A stretch of DNA of 64,000 nucleotides from contig CAJFQF010000001.1 in assembly GCA_904418995.1 (NCBI GenBank), positions 199,295-263,294 of the forward strand. Direction: 5' to 3'. The first letter of the stretch is position 1. Every line of letters begins with the position of its first letter. The position numbers and the translations under genes were made by a program. This document shows positions 34,044-42,459 of the stretch, in pieces. Source of the stretch: Heritagella_A intestinalis (GTDB lineage: Bacteria; Bacillota; Clostridia; Oscillospirales; Acutalibacteraceae). The notes beneath the pieces are model-generated. The model worked only from the letters and a program-made list of their open reading frames with translations, was not told the origin of the DNA and searched no databases.

Positions 34044-35172
34044 CCAATTCCGCTTTCATTTTGGAAATGGTCTCGTGGATCTTGGGCATGAGGGTGCTGG
34101 AAGCAATATGCTGGGGACAGATGCCCTCGCACTTGCGGCATTTGCGGCAGGCATCTGCCTTGACGGTCAGGGCGTCGTACTTCTTGACAGTGTCCTCCCG
34201 AGAGTCATTGACAGTCTGGTTATAGATTTCGTAAATGCCGGGGATGTCCAGCCCAAAGGGACATGGCATACAGTATTCGCACTTGGTGCAGGGCACCAGG
34301 GCCATTTTCTGATAAACTTCCCGAGTCCGGGCCAGCATGGCCAGTTGCTCGTCATCCAGCATCCCAATGTGGGAGCGGCTGGCGTATTCCAGGTTCTGGC
34401 GCACCATTTCTTCATTTCCCATGCCGCTGAGGATGACAGAGACTTCCGGGCGGTTCCAGAGGAAATCCAGGGCCCATTCCACCGGGGAGCGTTCCGGGGA
34501 AAGCTGTTCCTTTACCTGGGGGCTGAGGTTGGCCAGCTTGCCGCCCAGCAGGGGCTCCATAATCACCACGCCCAGGCCCTTGGCCGCGGCAGCTTCCAGG
34601 CCCCGGAGGGTTGCCTGGTTTTCTACGTCTATGTAGTTCATCTGGATTTGGCAGAAATCCCACTGGTCAAAGCCGTTGAGGATTTCCAGGAAAGCGTCCT
34701 CGCTGTCGTGGAAAGAGAATCCCAGGAAGCGGATTTTTCCTTCGTCCCGGGCCTTCCTCATTTTGTCCAGCAGGCCGAAGACCAGCACCTTGTTCCGCCA
34801 GGTGTTCCGGCTCAGGGCGTGGAGCAGATAGAAATCAATGTGGTCGGTTTGCAGGCGCTGGAGCTGATTCTCCAGAAAGATGTCAAAGTCCTCGGGCTTT
34901 TCCATAGCAAACACCGGCATTTTGGTGGCCAGGTTTACTTTATCCCGATAACCGTCTTCCAGTGCTTTGCCCACCAAAGGCTCACTCTGTTGGTCGTGAT
35001 AGAAATAGGCGGTGTCTACATAATTCATCCCCGCGTCAATGGCGCTGCGGAGCATCCCGATGGCTTGGGCCTGGTCGATGGTTTTCCCGTCTTCCAGCAG
35101 GGGAAAGCGCATACAGCCAAATCCCAGCGCAGAAACGGAAACGCCGGTATTTCCCATTTTTCGATATTGCAT
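34030..35172 (-). CDS. Aldo/keto reductase with C-terminal 4Fe-4S domain
   Basis: This 380-residue oxidoreductase joins an aldo/keto reductase barrel (about 1-280) to a ferredoxin-like domain. In the barrel, the tetrad residues lie in DTAYFYHDQQSE (Asp, Tyr), NLATKMPV (Lys) and FYLLHALS (His); the start MQYRKMGNTGVSVSALGFGC is typical. The C-terminal part has two cluster motifs, CTKCEYCMPCPFGL and CRKCRKCEGICPQHI. Such fusions are frequent in anaerobes; the substrate is unknown. The ATG at 35172 follows GAGAGGAG. The 3' end is bounded by a small repeat that supplies the stop codon. Confidence 0.9.
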   Translation of the reverse strand: MQYRKMGNTGVSVSALGFGCMRFPLLEDGKTIDQAQAIGMLRSAIDAGMNYVDTAYFYHDQQSEPLVGKALEDGYRDKVNLATKMPVFAMEKPEDFDIFLENQLQRLQTDHIDFYLLHALSRNTWRNKVLVFGLLDKMRKARDEGKIRFLGFSFHDSEDAFLEILNGFDQWDFCQIQMNYIDVENQATLRGLEAAAAKGLGVVIMEPLLGGKLANLSPQVKEQLSPERSPVEWALDFLWNRPEVSVILSGMGNEEMVRQNLEYASRSHIGMLDDEQLAMLARTREVYQKMALVPCTKCEYCMPCPFGLDIPGIYEIYNQTVNDSREDTVKKYDALTVKADACRKCRKCEGICPQHIASSTLMPKIHETISKMKAELEKGA

Positions 35173-35231
35173 GGCAAGGCTCCTCTCTTTTCCGCCGGCC
35201 TTCCGGCGGTTTCGAATTTGCGAACAGGACA

Positions 35232-35260
35232 ATTTTATCACGGACAGAGGTATTTTTCAA
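35232..35260 (-). promoter_or_regulatory. Promoter of the aldo/keto reductase gene
   Basis: On the minus strand, TTGAAA (35260-35255), a 17-bp spacer and TAAAAT (35237-35232). Confidence 0.6.
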
Positions 35261-35261
35261 G

Positions 35262-35512
35262 AAATTCTGCCCAGGCTCTGGAAAGCAGTTTTTCCACCAA
35301 TCGACGTTGAATGTTGAAAGAAAAGATTTTGTCAAAAAATCCCACATCCGATTCCTTATTTCGACACATTTTTCTAATTCCCCATGGTATAGTGATGGTG
35401 GAAACTGGCCGAACCGGACAGGGCCGGTGATTTTTCCCCTGGAACGCTGGCCCTTAAAATCCAGGGGGGCCTTCGCCAATGCGGAGCGCTGCTGCCAGGA
35501 AAGGAGCACACT
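35262..35512. other. Intergenic region with an inverted repeat before a small gene
   Basis: No gene is seen. A hairpin CCCCTGGA/TCCAGGGG (about 35437-35466) and a CCGG/CCGG pairing lie upstream of the 48-codon gene; TATAGT near 35388 could be its -10. The hairpin may be part of its leader. Confidence 0.4.
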
Positions 35513-35659
35513 ATGGAAAGAAAAGAAAATTTCGCGCGGGAATACACCCTTTTGTTCAATGGAATTACCGATACCATTGAGAACCTGGAAGCCCTTCTTC
35601 TCCGGTTAAAACGCCTGCAGTCTGAGGCGGAGGAGACCTTTGTAGCTGCCGGCGAATAA
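35513..35659 (+). CDS. Small hypothetical protein (48 residues)
   Basis: ATG at 35513 is preceded by AGGAAAGGAG with good spacing, and the frame runs 48 codons to TAA. The protein starts MERKENFAREYTLLFNGITD and ends EAEETFVAAGE. It is predicted to be one long amphipathic helix (TIENLEALLLRLKRLQSEAEE) with coiled-coil-like Leu spacing and no signal peptide. I do not recognise a family. The strong ribosome binding site and the terminator downstream support a real gene. Confidence 0.6.
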   Translation: MERKENFAREYTLLFNGITDTIENLEALLLRLKRLQSEAEETFVAAGE

Positions 35660-35825
35660 AGGGGGCTTCCTCGGGCTCCTTACAGGAAAGTGGAAAATCG
35701 TAAACAGGAAATTCAATGCCAGGAATGTACATAACAGGAAATCGTCCGGTTCGGCCAACGCCATGCATTTTCCGGGAGAGAAGAGCCGCTTTCCTATGGG
35801 ACAAAGCCCGAAAACAGAAAAGAAA

Positions 35826-35867
35826 GGGAGCGCAGCGGGGAATAGGCCCGCGGCGCTCTTTTTCCTT
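35826..35867 (+). terminator. Terminator upstream of the TPP riboswitch
   Basis: GAGCGC with GCGCTC (outer) and GCGGG with CCCGC (inner), followed by TTTTTCCTTT. Confidence 0.75.
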
Positions 35868-35882
35868 TGTTGGGGGAAGTGC

Positions 35883-35911
35883 TTGACAAATTCCTGGAAA
35901 CCCTGTATTCT
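35883..35911 (+). promoter_or_regulatory. Promoter of thiT
   Basis: TTGACA (35883-35888), a 17-bp spacer and TATTCT (35906-35911), just before the TPP riboswitch. Confidence 0.75.
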
Positions 35912-35926
35912 GTAAACCGGAAAAAG

Positions 35927-36000
35927 AAGGGGTGCTACGGCTGAGAGGGTCTTTGACCCAACCCATGAACCTGATCCGGGTAATGCCGGCGTAGGGAAAG
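35927..36000 (+). promoter_or_regulatory. TPP riboswitch (THI element)
   Basis: The aptamer is clear from GGGGTGC, CTGAGA, ACCCATGAACCTGAT and CCGGGTAATGCCGGCGTAGGG in the expected order. It binds thiamine pyrophosphate. A terminator lies between it and the thiamine transporter gene, so control is probably by premature termination when TPP is plentiful. Confidence 0.96.
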
Positions 36001-36032
36001 GATTTGCTCGAAAGCAGATGATGGAATACGAT

Positions 36033-36070
36033 GCGCCGGCTTCCCTGTTTTGAGGGGAGCCGGCGCTTTT
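36033..36070 (+). terminator. Riboswitch-controlled terminator
   Basis: GCGCCGGCTTCCC pairs with GGGGAGCCGGCGC and ends in TTTT. It lies between aptamer and thiT, forming the expression platform. Confidence 0.85.
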
Positions 36071-36129
36071 GGTTTGCCGGAATCCCTTACAATTTCCAAA
36101 TTATCTTGAGAGAAGGACGATGTGATTTG

Positions 36130-36714
36130 ATGAACGACAAGACGCGAAAATTGACGGAAACCGCTTTGCTCATTGCTCTGGGCACCATTTTGAGCCTGAT
36201 TCAGTTCCCGGGACCTTGGGTAAACGGTGGCTCCATTACCCTGTGCAGCATGCTGCCCATCTGCATTATCGGCTACCGTTACGGGGTGCGCTGGGGCATC
36301 CTGGGCGGCGTGGTATACGGTCTGCTCCAGCTTCTGCTGGGAGTTAACGCCCTCAGGGGAATCAACCTGGCCACCGTGGTGTTGGCCGTGCTGCTGGATT
36401 ATTTGCTCGCCTTTGGTGTGCTGGGATTCTCCGGGCTTTTCCGCCGCAAGATTCAAAACCAGTCTGCGGCCTTTATGGCTGGGGCCGGAATTGCCATTGT
36501 GCTGCGGTTCTTGTGCCATTTTATTTCCGGAGCCTTTGTGTGGGATACCATTCTGGCAGATACCGGCCTGAACTGGGCGGGAATCCTTTATTCTTTCAAC
36601 TACAATGGCTCTTATATGCTGCCGGAACTGGTGATTACCCTGGTGGCCGGAGCTATTCTGTGCCGGGTCTTTGATTTTAGCAAGCCCAATCCCATCCGCC
36701 GCAGAGCAAAATAA
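36130..36714 (+). CDS. thiT: Thiamine ECF transporter S component ThiT
   Basis: ThiT is the membrane protein that captures thiamine for a shared energy-coupling (ECF) module encoded elsewhere. The 194-residue protein has about six helices, starting with TETALLIALGTILSLIQFP. The segment GSITLCSMLPICIIGYRYGVRWG is typical, and YSFNYNGSYMLPELVI is the conserved C-terminal thiamine-binding region. The ATG at 36130 follows GAGAGAAGGA; an in-frame start at 36031 falls in the terminator. The TPP riboswitch upstream confirms the substrate. Confidence 0.93.
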   Translation: MNDKTRKLTETALLIALGTILSLIQFPGPWVNGGSITLCSMLPICIIGYRYGVRWGILGGVVYGLLQLLLGVNALRGINLATVVLAVLLDYLLAFGVLGFSGLFRRKIQNQSAAFMAGAGIAIVLRFLCHFISGAFVWDTILADTGLNWAGILYSFNYNGSYMLPELVITLVAGAILCRVFDFSKPNPIRRRAK

Positions 36715-36743
36715 GAGAGAGTCTCAAAACGGAAACAATGCGG

Positions 36744-36775
36744 AAAACGCGCCTCTTTGGGGGGGCGTTTTTCTT
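36744..36775 (+). terminator. Terminator after thiT
   Basis: AAAACGCGCC pairs with GGGGCGTTTT, followed by TCTTTT. Confidence 0.7.
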
Positions 36776-36904
36776 TTGGAACCGCAAGTGGGGAAATAGG
36801 AAAAGAGGAATGAATTTCCCGGGTTCTCACCATACTAACGCTGATAGCTCCCGACAGCAGAAAATGAAGGCGCGGGATTTCATAAATCCTTTACAAATAA
36901 AAAC

Positions 36905-36933
36905 TTGACAATTCCCGCGGAGAGTGGTAGAGT
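36905..36933 (+). promoter_or_regulatory. Promoter of the hrcA-grpE-dnaK-dnaJ operon
   Basis: TTGACA (36905-36910) with TAGAGT (36928-36933) after 17 bp. A CIRCE element begins 11 bp downstream. Confidence 0.7.
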
Positions 36934-36944
36934 ATAGACAAGGT

Positions 36945-36971
36945 TTAGCACTCGATTCAAAAGAGTGCTAA
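36945..36971. promoter_or_regulatory. CIRCE operator (HrcA binding site)
   Basis: A perfect inverted repeat TTAGCACTC-N9-GAGTGCTAA. It is the known binding site of HrcA, encoded by the first gene of this operon, giving autoregulated heat-shock control. Confidence 0.97.
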
Positions 36972-36995
36972 ACTCAAGATAAAGAGGTGAGGAGA

Positions 36996-38021
36996 ATGGA
37001 GCTGAGTGCCCGCAAGGAAAAAATCCTGGCGGCTGTAGTGGATGCCTATGTGGCCACCGGCGAGCCGGTAGGTTCCAAAGGAATCGCTGCCCAGTTGGGT
37101 GTCTCCTCTGCCACTATCCGCAACGAAATGGCGGAGCTTTCCCTGTTAGGCTTGCTGGAGCAGCCGCACACGTCTGCTGGCCGGGTTCCCTCCCAGAGAG
37201 GCTACCGGCTCTATGTAGACCATCTGATGGAGCCGGCTCCCATGCCTGTGCAGGAAAAACGCCTGATGGATTCCATGCTGATGACCAATGTAGGAGATCC
37301 GGAGCGGCTGTTGCTGAGCGCTACCCAGGCTTTGGCCGGCGTGACCAAGTTTGCCGCAGTTTCCACCACACCAAGTGGAGGGACCGCGTATATCCGGGCG
37401 GTGCAGTTTGTACAGACCAGCCGCAGAACCGCTATGGTGTTGCTGATGTCTTCAGCGGGAACCATGAAAAACCGGGTGTTTCACTGTGATTTTGATTTGA
37501 ACCCGGAAATGCTGCGGGTGTTTTTCCGCTTACTGAATGAAAAGCTGGTGAATAAGCCGGTAGCGGATATCACCCCAGCCTTTATCCAGTCCCTGGCGGT
37601 TTCCTTTGGGGATATGTCCATGCTCATGTCCTCCGCTTTGATGGCGGTGCTGGACGTGGCCCGGGATACCCGGGAGACCAACGTTTTCCAGAGTGGGCAG
37701 ATGAACCTGCTCTTTTATCCCGAGTATGAGCGGGGAGCTGCCCGGCGGGTCATGGATTTTCTGGAGCGTCCCCGGGAGCTGGCAGATTTGCTGGTGCAGG
37801 AACCGGGGAGTGTCCGGGCTCTCATCGGACAGGAAAGCCGGGTGCCGGAGCTGGCAGGTTCCAGCGTGGTGGTGGCCCGCTACGCAGTTGGCGGTCAGGA
37901 CGCCGGAGCGCTGGCAGTGATTGGCCCCACCCGGATGAATTACCCAAGAGTGATATCCCATCTTTCCTATTTGTCTCAGTCTGTGAGCCAGCTGCTCACA
38001 GTGCTGATGCGGGAGGAATAG
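36996..38021 (+). CDS. hrcA: Heat-inducible transcription repressor HrcA
   Basis: HrcA represses the class I heat-shock genes by binding CIRCE. The 341-residue protein has an N-terminal winged helix (about 1-75; ILAAVVDAYVATGEPVGSKG, ATIRNEMAELSLLGLLEQPH, TSAGRVPSQRGYRLYVDHLM). A GAF-like and dimerisation region follows, with the ending IGPTRMNYPRVISHLSYLSQ. ATG 36996 is used because AGGTG is 7 bp upstream; a GTG nine bases earlier is possible. The CIRCE in front and the chaperone genes behind make the assignment secure. Confidence 0.96.
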   Translation: MELSARKEKILAAVVDAYVATGEPVGSKGIAAQLGVSSATIRNEMAELSLLGLLEQPHTSAGRVPSQRGYRLYVDHLMEPAPMPVQEKRLMDSMLMTNVGDPERLLLSATQALAGVTKFAAVSTTPSGGTAYIRAVQFVQTSRRTAMVLLMSSAGTMKNRVFHCDFDLNPEMLRVFFRLLNEKLVNKPVADITPAFIQSLAVSFGDMSMLMSSALMAVLDVARDTRETNVFQSGQMNLLFYPEYERGAARRVMDFLERPRELADLLVQEPGSVRALIGQESRVPELAGSSVVVARYAVGGQDAGALAVIGPTRMNYPRVISHLSYLSQSVSQLLTVLMREE

Positions 38022-38058
38022 CAATAGAAGCAGCAGTGTGCTGAAAGGAGCGATCATT

Positions 38059-38670
38059 TTGGCAGAGGACTTCAAGACAGAGGATCAGGCAGCTCAGGAG
38101 CTGCAAAACGAACCTCCCCAGGAGGCTTCCACAGAGACCCCCGTCCAGGAAGCGCCGGTAGAGGAGGATAAGGAGCCCGAAGGGAAGAAATCCCGGAAGG
38201 TTTCCCGGAAAGAGTTGGAGGCGGTTCAGGCCGAGCTGGAAAAAACCCAGAAAGAACTGGCTGCCCTCAAAGACCAGTATTTGCGCACCAGAGCGGAGTA
38301 TGATAACTTCCGCAAGCGCACCGAGCGGGAGAAGGCCGCCATCTACGGCGACGGCACATCGGACACCATTAAGGGAATGCTCCCGGTGGCCGACAACCTG
38401 GAGCGGGCTTTGGCCCAGAAAGAATGCTCGGTAGAGGATTTGCGCAAGGGCGTGGAGATGGTGCAGACCCAGTTTATGGACTCCCTGAAAAAACTGGGGA
38501 TTACGGAAATGGGCGCGGTAGGCGAGGAGTTTGACCCCAACCTTCACAACGCGGTTTCCCACATTGAGGACGAAAACCTGGAGGTCAACGTCATCAGCGC
38601 CGTTTATCAAAAGGGCTATATGCTGGGCGATAAAGTGGTGCGCCACGCCATGGTGCAGGTGGCCAATTAG
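38059..38670 (+). CDS. grpE: Nucleotide exchange factor GrpE
   Basis: GrpE drives ADP release from DnaK. A TTG at 38059 is taken as start because AAAGGAG lies 8 bp upstream. The 203-residue protein has a long acidic, low-complexity N-terminus (about 1-65), then a dimerising coiled coil (VSRKELEAVQAELEKTQKEL) and YLRTRAEYDNFRKRTEREK. The C-terminal beta domain has GITEMGAVGEEFDPNLHNAV and ends YMLGDKVVRHAMVQVAN. It is second in the hrcA operon. Confidence 0.95.
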   Translation: MAEDFKTEDQAAQELQNEPPQEASTETPVQEAPVEEDKEPEGKKSRKVSRKELEAVQAELEKTQKELAALKDQYLRTRAEYDNFRKRTEREKAAIYGDGTSDTIKGMLPVADNLERALAQKECSVEDLRKGVEMVQTQFMDSLKKLGITEMGAVGEEFDPNLHNAVSHIEDENLEVNVISAVYQKGYMLGDKVVRHAMVQVAN

Positions 38671-38757
38671 TGAGAACCCAGTAATCCAAAACGCAATTTT
38701 ATGATATAGATACATTCACCAGAGGAAGAAAGAACCAGACATTGGAGGTAATGAATT

Positions 38758-40605
38758 ATGGCAAAGACAATTGGCATTGATCTTGGTACGACAAACTCCT
38801 GCGTAGCCGTTATCGAAGGCGGCGAACCCGTTGTAATCGCAAATGCGGAAGGCGCCCGCACCACCCCGTCTGTGGTGGCTTTCGCCAAGAACGGCGAGCG
38901 CATGGTGGGCCAGGTGGCAAAGCGCCAGGCTATCACCAATCCGGACCGCACCGTTTCTTCCATTAAGAGAGAAATGGGCACCAACTACAAAGTGAACATC
39001 GATGGCAAGCAGTATACCCCGCAGGAAATTTCCGCGATGATCCTGCAGAAGCTGAAGACCGACGCAGAGGCTTATCTGGGCGAGACCGTCACTTCCGCCG
39101 TTATCACCGTGCCTGCTTACTTCACCGACGCCCAGCGTCAGGCTACCAAGGACGCAGGTAAGATTGCCGGCCTGGATGTAAAGCGTATCATCAACGAGCC
39201 CACGGCTGCAGCCCTGTCCTATGGCATTGACAAGGGCGAAGAGCAGAAGGTCATGGTGTATGACCTGGGCGGCGGTACCTTCGATGTGTCCATTATCGAA
39301 ATGGGCGACGGCGTGCAGGAAGTGCTGGCTACTGCTGGTAACAACCGTTTGGGCGGCGACGACTTCGATAAGCGCATTATGGATTGGCTGGTCAGTTCCT
39401 TCAAGGCCGAGACCGGCGTGGACCTGTCCGGCGACAAGATGGCTATGCAGCGCTTGAAGGAAGCCGCTGAAAAGGCAAAGATTGAGCTGTCCGGCATGAC
39501 CACCGCCAACATCAACCTGCCCTTCATCACCGCTGACGCTACCGGCCCCAAGCATCTGGATATGACTCTGAGCCGTGCAAAGTTCAACGAGCTCACCAGC
39601 GACCTGGTGGAAAAGACCATGGGCCCTGTTCGTCAGGCTCTGTCCGACTCCGGCCTGTCCATTGGCGAAATCAATAAGGTTCTCATGGTGGGCGGTTCTT
39701 CCCGTATCCCCGCTGTCCAGGAGGCTGTGAAGAACTTCATCGGCAAGGACCCCTTCAAGGGCATCAACCCCGATGAGTGCGTGGCTATCGGTGCTGCTAT
39801 CCAGGCCGGCGTTCTGGGCGGCGAAGTGGAAGGCATGCTGTTGCTGGACGTTACCCCCCTGTCCCTGGGCGTGGAGACCATGGGCGGCGTTATGACCAAG
39901 GTCATCGAGCGCAACACCACCATCCCCACCCGGAAGAGCCAGATTTTCTCCACCGCTGCCGACGGTCAGACCCAGGTAGAGGTCAACGTGCTCCAGGGCG
40001 AGCGTGAGTTTGCCCGGGACAACAAGCAGCTGGGCCTGTTCAAGCTGGACGGCATTGCTCCCGCTCCCCGCGGCATCCCTCAGATCGAAGTGACCTTCGA
40101 CATCGACGCCAACGGCATTGTCAACGTATCCGCTAAGGACCTGGGCACCGGCAAGGAGCAGCACATCACCATTTCTTCCAGCTCCAACATGAGCAAGGAC
40201 GACATTGACAAGGCTGTCCGTGAGGCCGAGCAGTTTGCTGCCGAGGATAAGAAGCGCCGTGAAGAGGTGGACGCCAAGAACGCCGCTGAAAACCTGTGCT
40301 ACACCGTGGAGAAGCTCATCAGCGAAAACGGCGACAAGATGGACGCTTCCGAGAAGAGCGACCTGGAAGCCAAGGTCAAGGTGCTGAAGGACGCCATGAA
40401 CGCCAACAACATGGATGCCATCAAGTCTGCCAGCGACGACCTGCAGAAGGCCATGTATGCTGTCAGCGAGAAGCTCTATCAGAACGCCGCTCCCCAGCAG
40501 GGACCCCAGGCCGGCCCCGCTGACCAGGCTTCCGGTTCCGCCGGCGCTAATGGCGGCAATGTGTATGACGCTGACTTCAAGGATGTTGACGACAACAATA
40601 AGTAA
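38758..40605 (+). CDS. dnaK: Chaperone DnaK (Hsp70)
   Basis: This ATP-dependent chaperone binds exposed hydrophobic segments of client proteins. The 615-residue protein has the nucleotide-binding domain (about 1-360; IGIDLGTTNSCVAV, VYDLGGGTFDVSI, VGGSSRIPAVQE), the linker and LLLDVTPLSLG, the substrate-binding domain (about 370-500) and a helical lid. It ends in a Gln/Gly/Ala-rich tail and an acidic terminus (DADFKDVDDNNK). ATG 38758 follows TTGGAGG. It is co-transcribed with grpE. Confidence 0.98.
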   Translation: MAKTIGIDLGTTNSCVAVIEGGEPVVIANAEGARTTPSVVAFAKNGERMVGQVAKRQAITNPDRTVSSIKREMGTNYKVNIDGKQYTPQEISAMILQKLKTDAEAYLGETVTSAVITVPAYFTDAQRQATKDAGKIAGLDVKRIINEPTAAALSYGIDKGEEQKVMVYDLGGGTFDVSIIEMGDGVQEVLATAGNNRLGGDDFDKRIMDWLVSSFKAETGVDLSGDKMAMQRLKEAAEKAKIELSGMTTANINLPFITADATGPKHLDMTLSRAKFNELTSDLVEKTMGPVRQALSDSGLSIGEINKVLMVGGSSRIPAVQEAVKNFIGKDPFKGINPDECVAIGAAIQAGVLGGEVEGMLLLDVTPLSLGVETMGGVMTKVIERNTTIPTRKSQIFSTAADGQTQVEVNVLQGEREFARDNKQLGLFKLDGIAPAPRGIPQIEVTFDIDANGIVNVSAKDLGTGKEQHITISSSSNMSKDDIDKAVREAEQFAAEDKKRREEVDAKNAAENLCYTVEKLISENGDKMDASEKSDLEAKVKVLKDAMNANNMDAIKSASDDLQKAMYAVSEKLYQNAAPQQGPQAGPADQASGSAGANGGNVYDADFKDVDDNNK

Positions 40606-40782
40606 ATGATATGATAGTAAGGCCGTAAGATCGGCTTTTCAGGGCACGGGGCGGCGATAAGCTGCCCCATGCTTTGCGTTATAGAGATTTTATAAGTCCG
40701 CGCACAGCCGGAGGTTTTGGCAGGAAGCGCTCCTGCTTTATCGGGCGGAGAGCCGCTGACTGAGAGAAAGGAATGGGTAGAT

Positions 40783-41934
40783 ATGGCTGATAAAAGGGAT
40801 TATTATGAGGTGATGGGAGTTCCCAAAAACGCCACGGAAGACGAGATCAAAAAGGCCTATCGTAAGCTGGCGAAAAAATACCATCCCGACCTGAACCCTG
40901 GCGACAAGGAGGCCGAAGCCAAGTTTAAAGAAGTCAACGAGGCCTACGAGGTATTGTCCGATAAGGATAAAAAGGCCCGGTACGACCAGTTTGGCCATGC
41001 GGGCGTGGACCCCAACTTTGGCGGTGGTGCCGGCGGGGGAGACCCCTTCGGCGGCATGGGCGTGGATTTTGGCGATATTTTCGACAGCTTCTTTGGGGGC
41101 GGATTTGGCGGCGGCCGCCGTTCCAACCCCAATGCCCCCCGCCGTGGCGGCGACACCGAGGCCGTGGTGACCATCTCCTTTGAGGAGGCCGCCAAGGGCT
41201 GCAAGAAGAATGTCACATACCGGCAGATCGAGACCTGTAAGAGTTGCGGCGGTTCCGGCGCGGCCAAGGGCACCCAGCCCCAGACCTGCCCCCAGTGCGG
41301 CGGCACGGGCCAGGTGCGGATCAGCCAGCGCACGCCCTTTGGCGTGGTGCAGACCTCCCGGAGCTGCGACCGCTGCCGGGGTACTGGCCGGGTCATTGAG
41401 ACCCCCTGTAAGGACTGTAACGGCACCGGGCGCATCCGCCGCCAAAAAACCGTGGAAGTCACCATTCCCGCCGGTATCAACGACGAGCAGGTGCTGAACA
41501 TTCCCGGCCACGGCGATGCCGGCCGCAACGGCGGTCCCAACGGCGATTTGCATGTGTATGTCACCGTGCGGCCCCACAGCCTCTTTGAGCGCCGGGGCAA
41601 TGACGTTTGGTGTGAGATGCCCATTACCTTCACCCAGGCGGCCTTGGGCGCAGACGTCACTGTTCCCACCCTGGACGGCAAGGTCAGCTATCACGTTCAC
41701 GAGGGTACCCAGCCCGGGGATGTGTTCAAGCTCAAGGGTAAGGGCATTCCCGTTTTGGGCGGTCGTGGCCGCGGCGACCAGTATGTCCGGGTCACCGTGG
41801 AGGTTCCCAGAAACCTCACCCAGAAGCAGAAGGAAATTCTGCGGGAATTTGAAAACGGCGTAGAGGAGAAGAGCTACCAGAAGCGCCGGAATTTTTTCGA
41901 TAAATTAAAGGATATGTTCGACGAGCGGAAGTAA
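40783..41934 (+). CDS. dnaJ: Co-chaperone DnaJ (Hsp40)
   Basis: DnaJ delivers clients to DnaK and stimulates its ATPase. The 383-residue protein has a J domain (about 1-70) with the HPD motif in KKYHPDLNPG and a Gly/Phe-rich region (about 75-125). Four zinc-finger repeats follow: CKSCGGSG, CPQCGGTG, CDRCRGTG and CKDCNGTG. The C-terminal client-binding domains end in KRRNFFDKLKDMF. ATG 40783 follows AGAAAGGA; an upstream in-frame start has no support. It closes the heat-shock operon, with a strong hairpin behind. Confidence 0.97.
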   Translation: MADKRDYYEVMGVPKNATEDEIKKAYRKLAKKYHPDLNPGDKEAEAKFKEVNEAYEVLSDKDKKARYDQFGHAGVDPNFGGGAGGGDPFGGMGVDFGDIFDSFFGGGFGGGRRSNPNAPRRGGDTEAVVTISFEEAAKGCKKNVTYRQIETCKSCGGSGAAKGTQPQTCPQCGGTGQVRISQRTPFGVVQTSRSCDRCRGTGRVIETPCKDCNGTGRIRRQKTVEVTIPAGINDEQVLNIPGHGDAGRNGGPNGDLHVYVTVRPHSLFERRGNDVWCEMPITFTQAALGADVTVPTLDGKVSYHVHEGTQPGDVFKLKGKGIPVLGGRGRGDQYVRVTVEVPRNLTQKQKEILREFENGVEEKSYQKRRNFFDKLKDMFDERK

Positions 41935-41962
41935 AGTACTTTTACGAAAACAGCATTCCTTC

Positions 41963-42012
41963 AGCGTCCCCAATGCAGGCGAAAGCCTGTGGCGGGGGCG
42001 CTTTTCCTTTTT
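41963..42012 (+). terminator. Terminator of the heat-shock operon
   Basis: AGCGTCCCC and GGGGCGCT flank an inner CAGGCGAAAGCCTG hairpin; the tail is TTTTCCTTTTTT. Confidence 0.8.
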
Positions 42013-42034
42013 GAGAGGAAATTTTTCTGCCCTC

Positions 42035-42063
42035 TTGACAAATACCCTATGGGGGTATATACT
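42035..42063 (+). promoter_or_regulatory. Copper-responsive promoter of csoR-copA
   Basis: TTGACA (42035-42040), a 17-bp spacer and TATACT (42058-42063). The spacer is almost entirely filled by a CsoR-type operator. Confidence 0.85.
42042..42058. promoter_or_regulatory. CsoR operator 1
   Basis: ATACCCTATGGGGGTAT is a near-palindrome of the G-tract type bound by copper-sensing CsoR repressors. It occupies the spacer between -35 and -10, so binding should block RNA polymerase. Confidence 0.85.
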
Positions 42064-42071
42064 GTTCTCAG

Positions 42072-42088
42072 ATACCCCAAGGGGGTAT
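42072..42088. promoter_or_regulatory. CsoR operator 2
   Basis: ATACCCCAAGGGGGTAT lies 30 bp downstream of operator 1 (start to start), about three DNA turns, on the transcribed side of the promoter. Two in-phase sites suggest cooperative binding of CsoR tetramers. Confidence 0.8.
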
Positions 42089-42113
42089 TTAAAATATACC
42101 GGGAGGAATCTGC

Positions 42114-42446
42114 ATGGAAGAAAAGAAACTGACTACAGCATCCCCGGCGGAGCCAGAGACTTGCTGCCGCCATAAATCCACCCCCCGAGAGGAAAAGGAC
42201 CTGCGCCAGCTTCAAAACCGTCTGAAGCGGATGATGGGCCAGCTGGGGGGTATCTCCAAAATGCTGGAGGACAACCGCTACTGCGGGGATATTCTGGTGC
42301 AGGTAGCGGCGGTGGAGAGCGCTTTGCAGTCCTTTGGGTATCTGGTGCTTCAAAATCATCTGGAAACCTGCGTGGTGGAAGAGGTGCAGAAGGGGAATAC
42401 CAAGATTATGGAGGAAGCTGTGGAGCTGATTAAGAAATTGAAGTAA
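42114..42446 (+). CDS. csoR: Copper-sensing repressor CsoR
   Basis: CsoR binds its operator when copper is low and lets go when Cu(I) binds. The 110-residue all-helical protein of the DUF156 family has the Cu(I) ligands in the expected order: Cys in NRYCGDIL, His and Cys in QNHLETC. The conserved RLKRMMGQLGGISKMLEDNR leads into them. An N-terminal extension (about 1-28) contains a CCRH cluster not needed in the family. The two CsoR sites in its own promoter and copA 13 bp downstream make copper the likely signal. Confidence 0.93.
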   Translation: MEEKKLTTASPAEPETCCRHKSTPREEKDLRQLQNRLKRMMGQLGGISKMLEDNRYCGDILVQVAAVESALQSFGYLVLQNHLETCVVEEVQKGNTKIMEEAVELIKKLK

Positions 42447-42459
42447 GGAGGGATTTCCC

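Noticed and set aside
33949..35310. Plus-strand open frame opposite the aldo/keto reductase
   Set aside because: The minus-strand product has the complete reductase tetrad and two Fe-S motifs; the plus frame has neither a start site nor homology.
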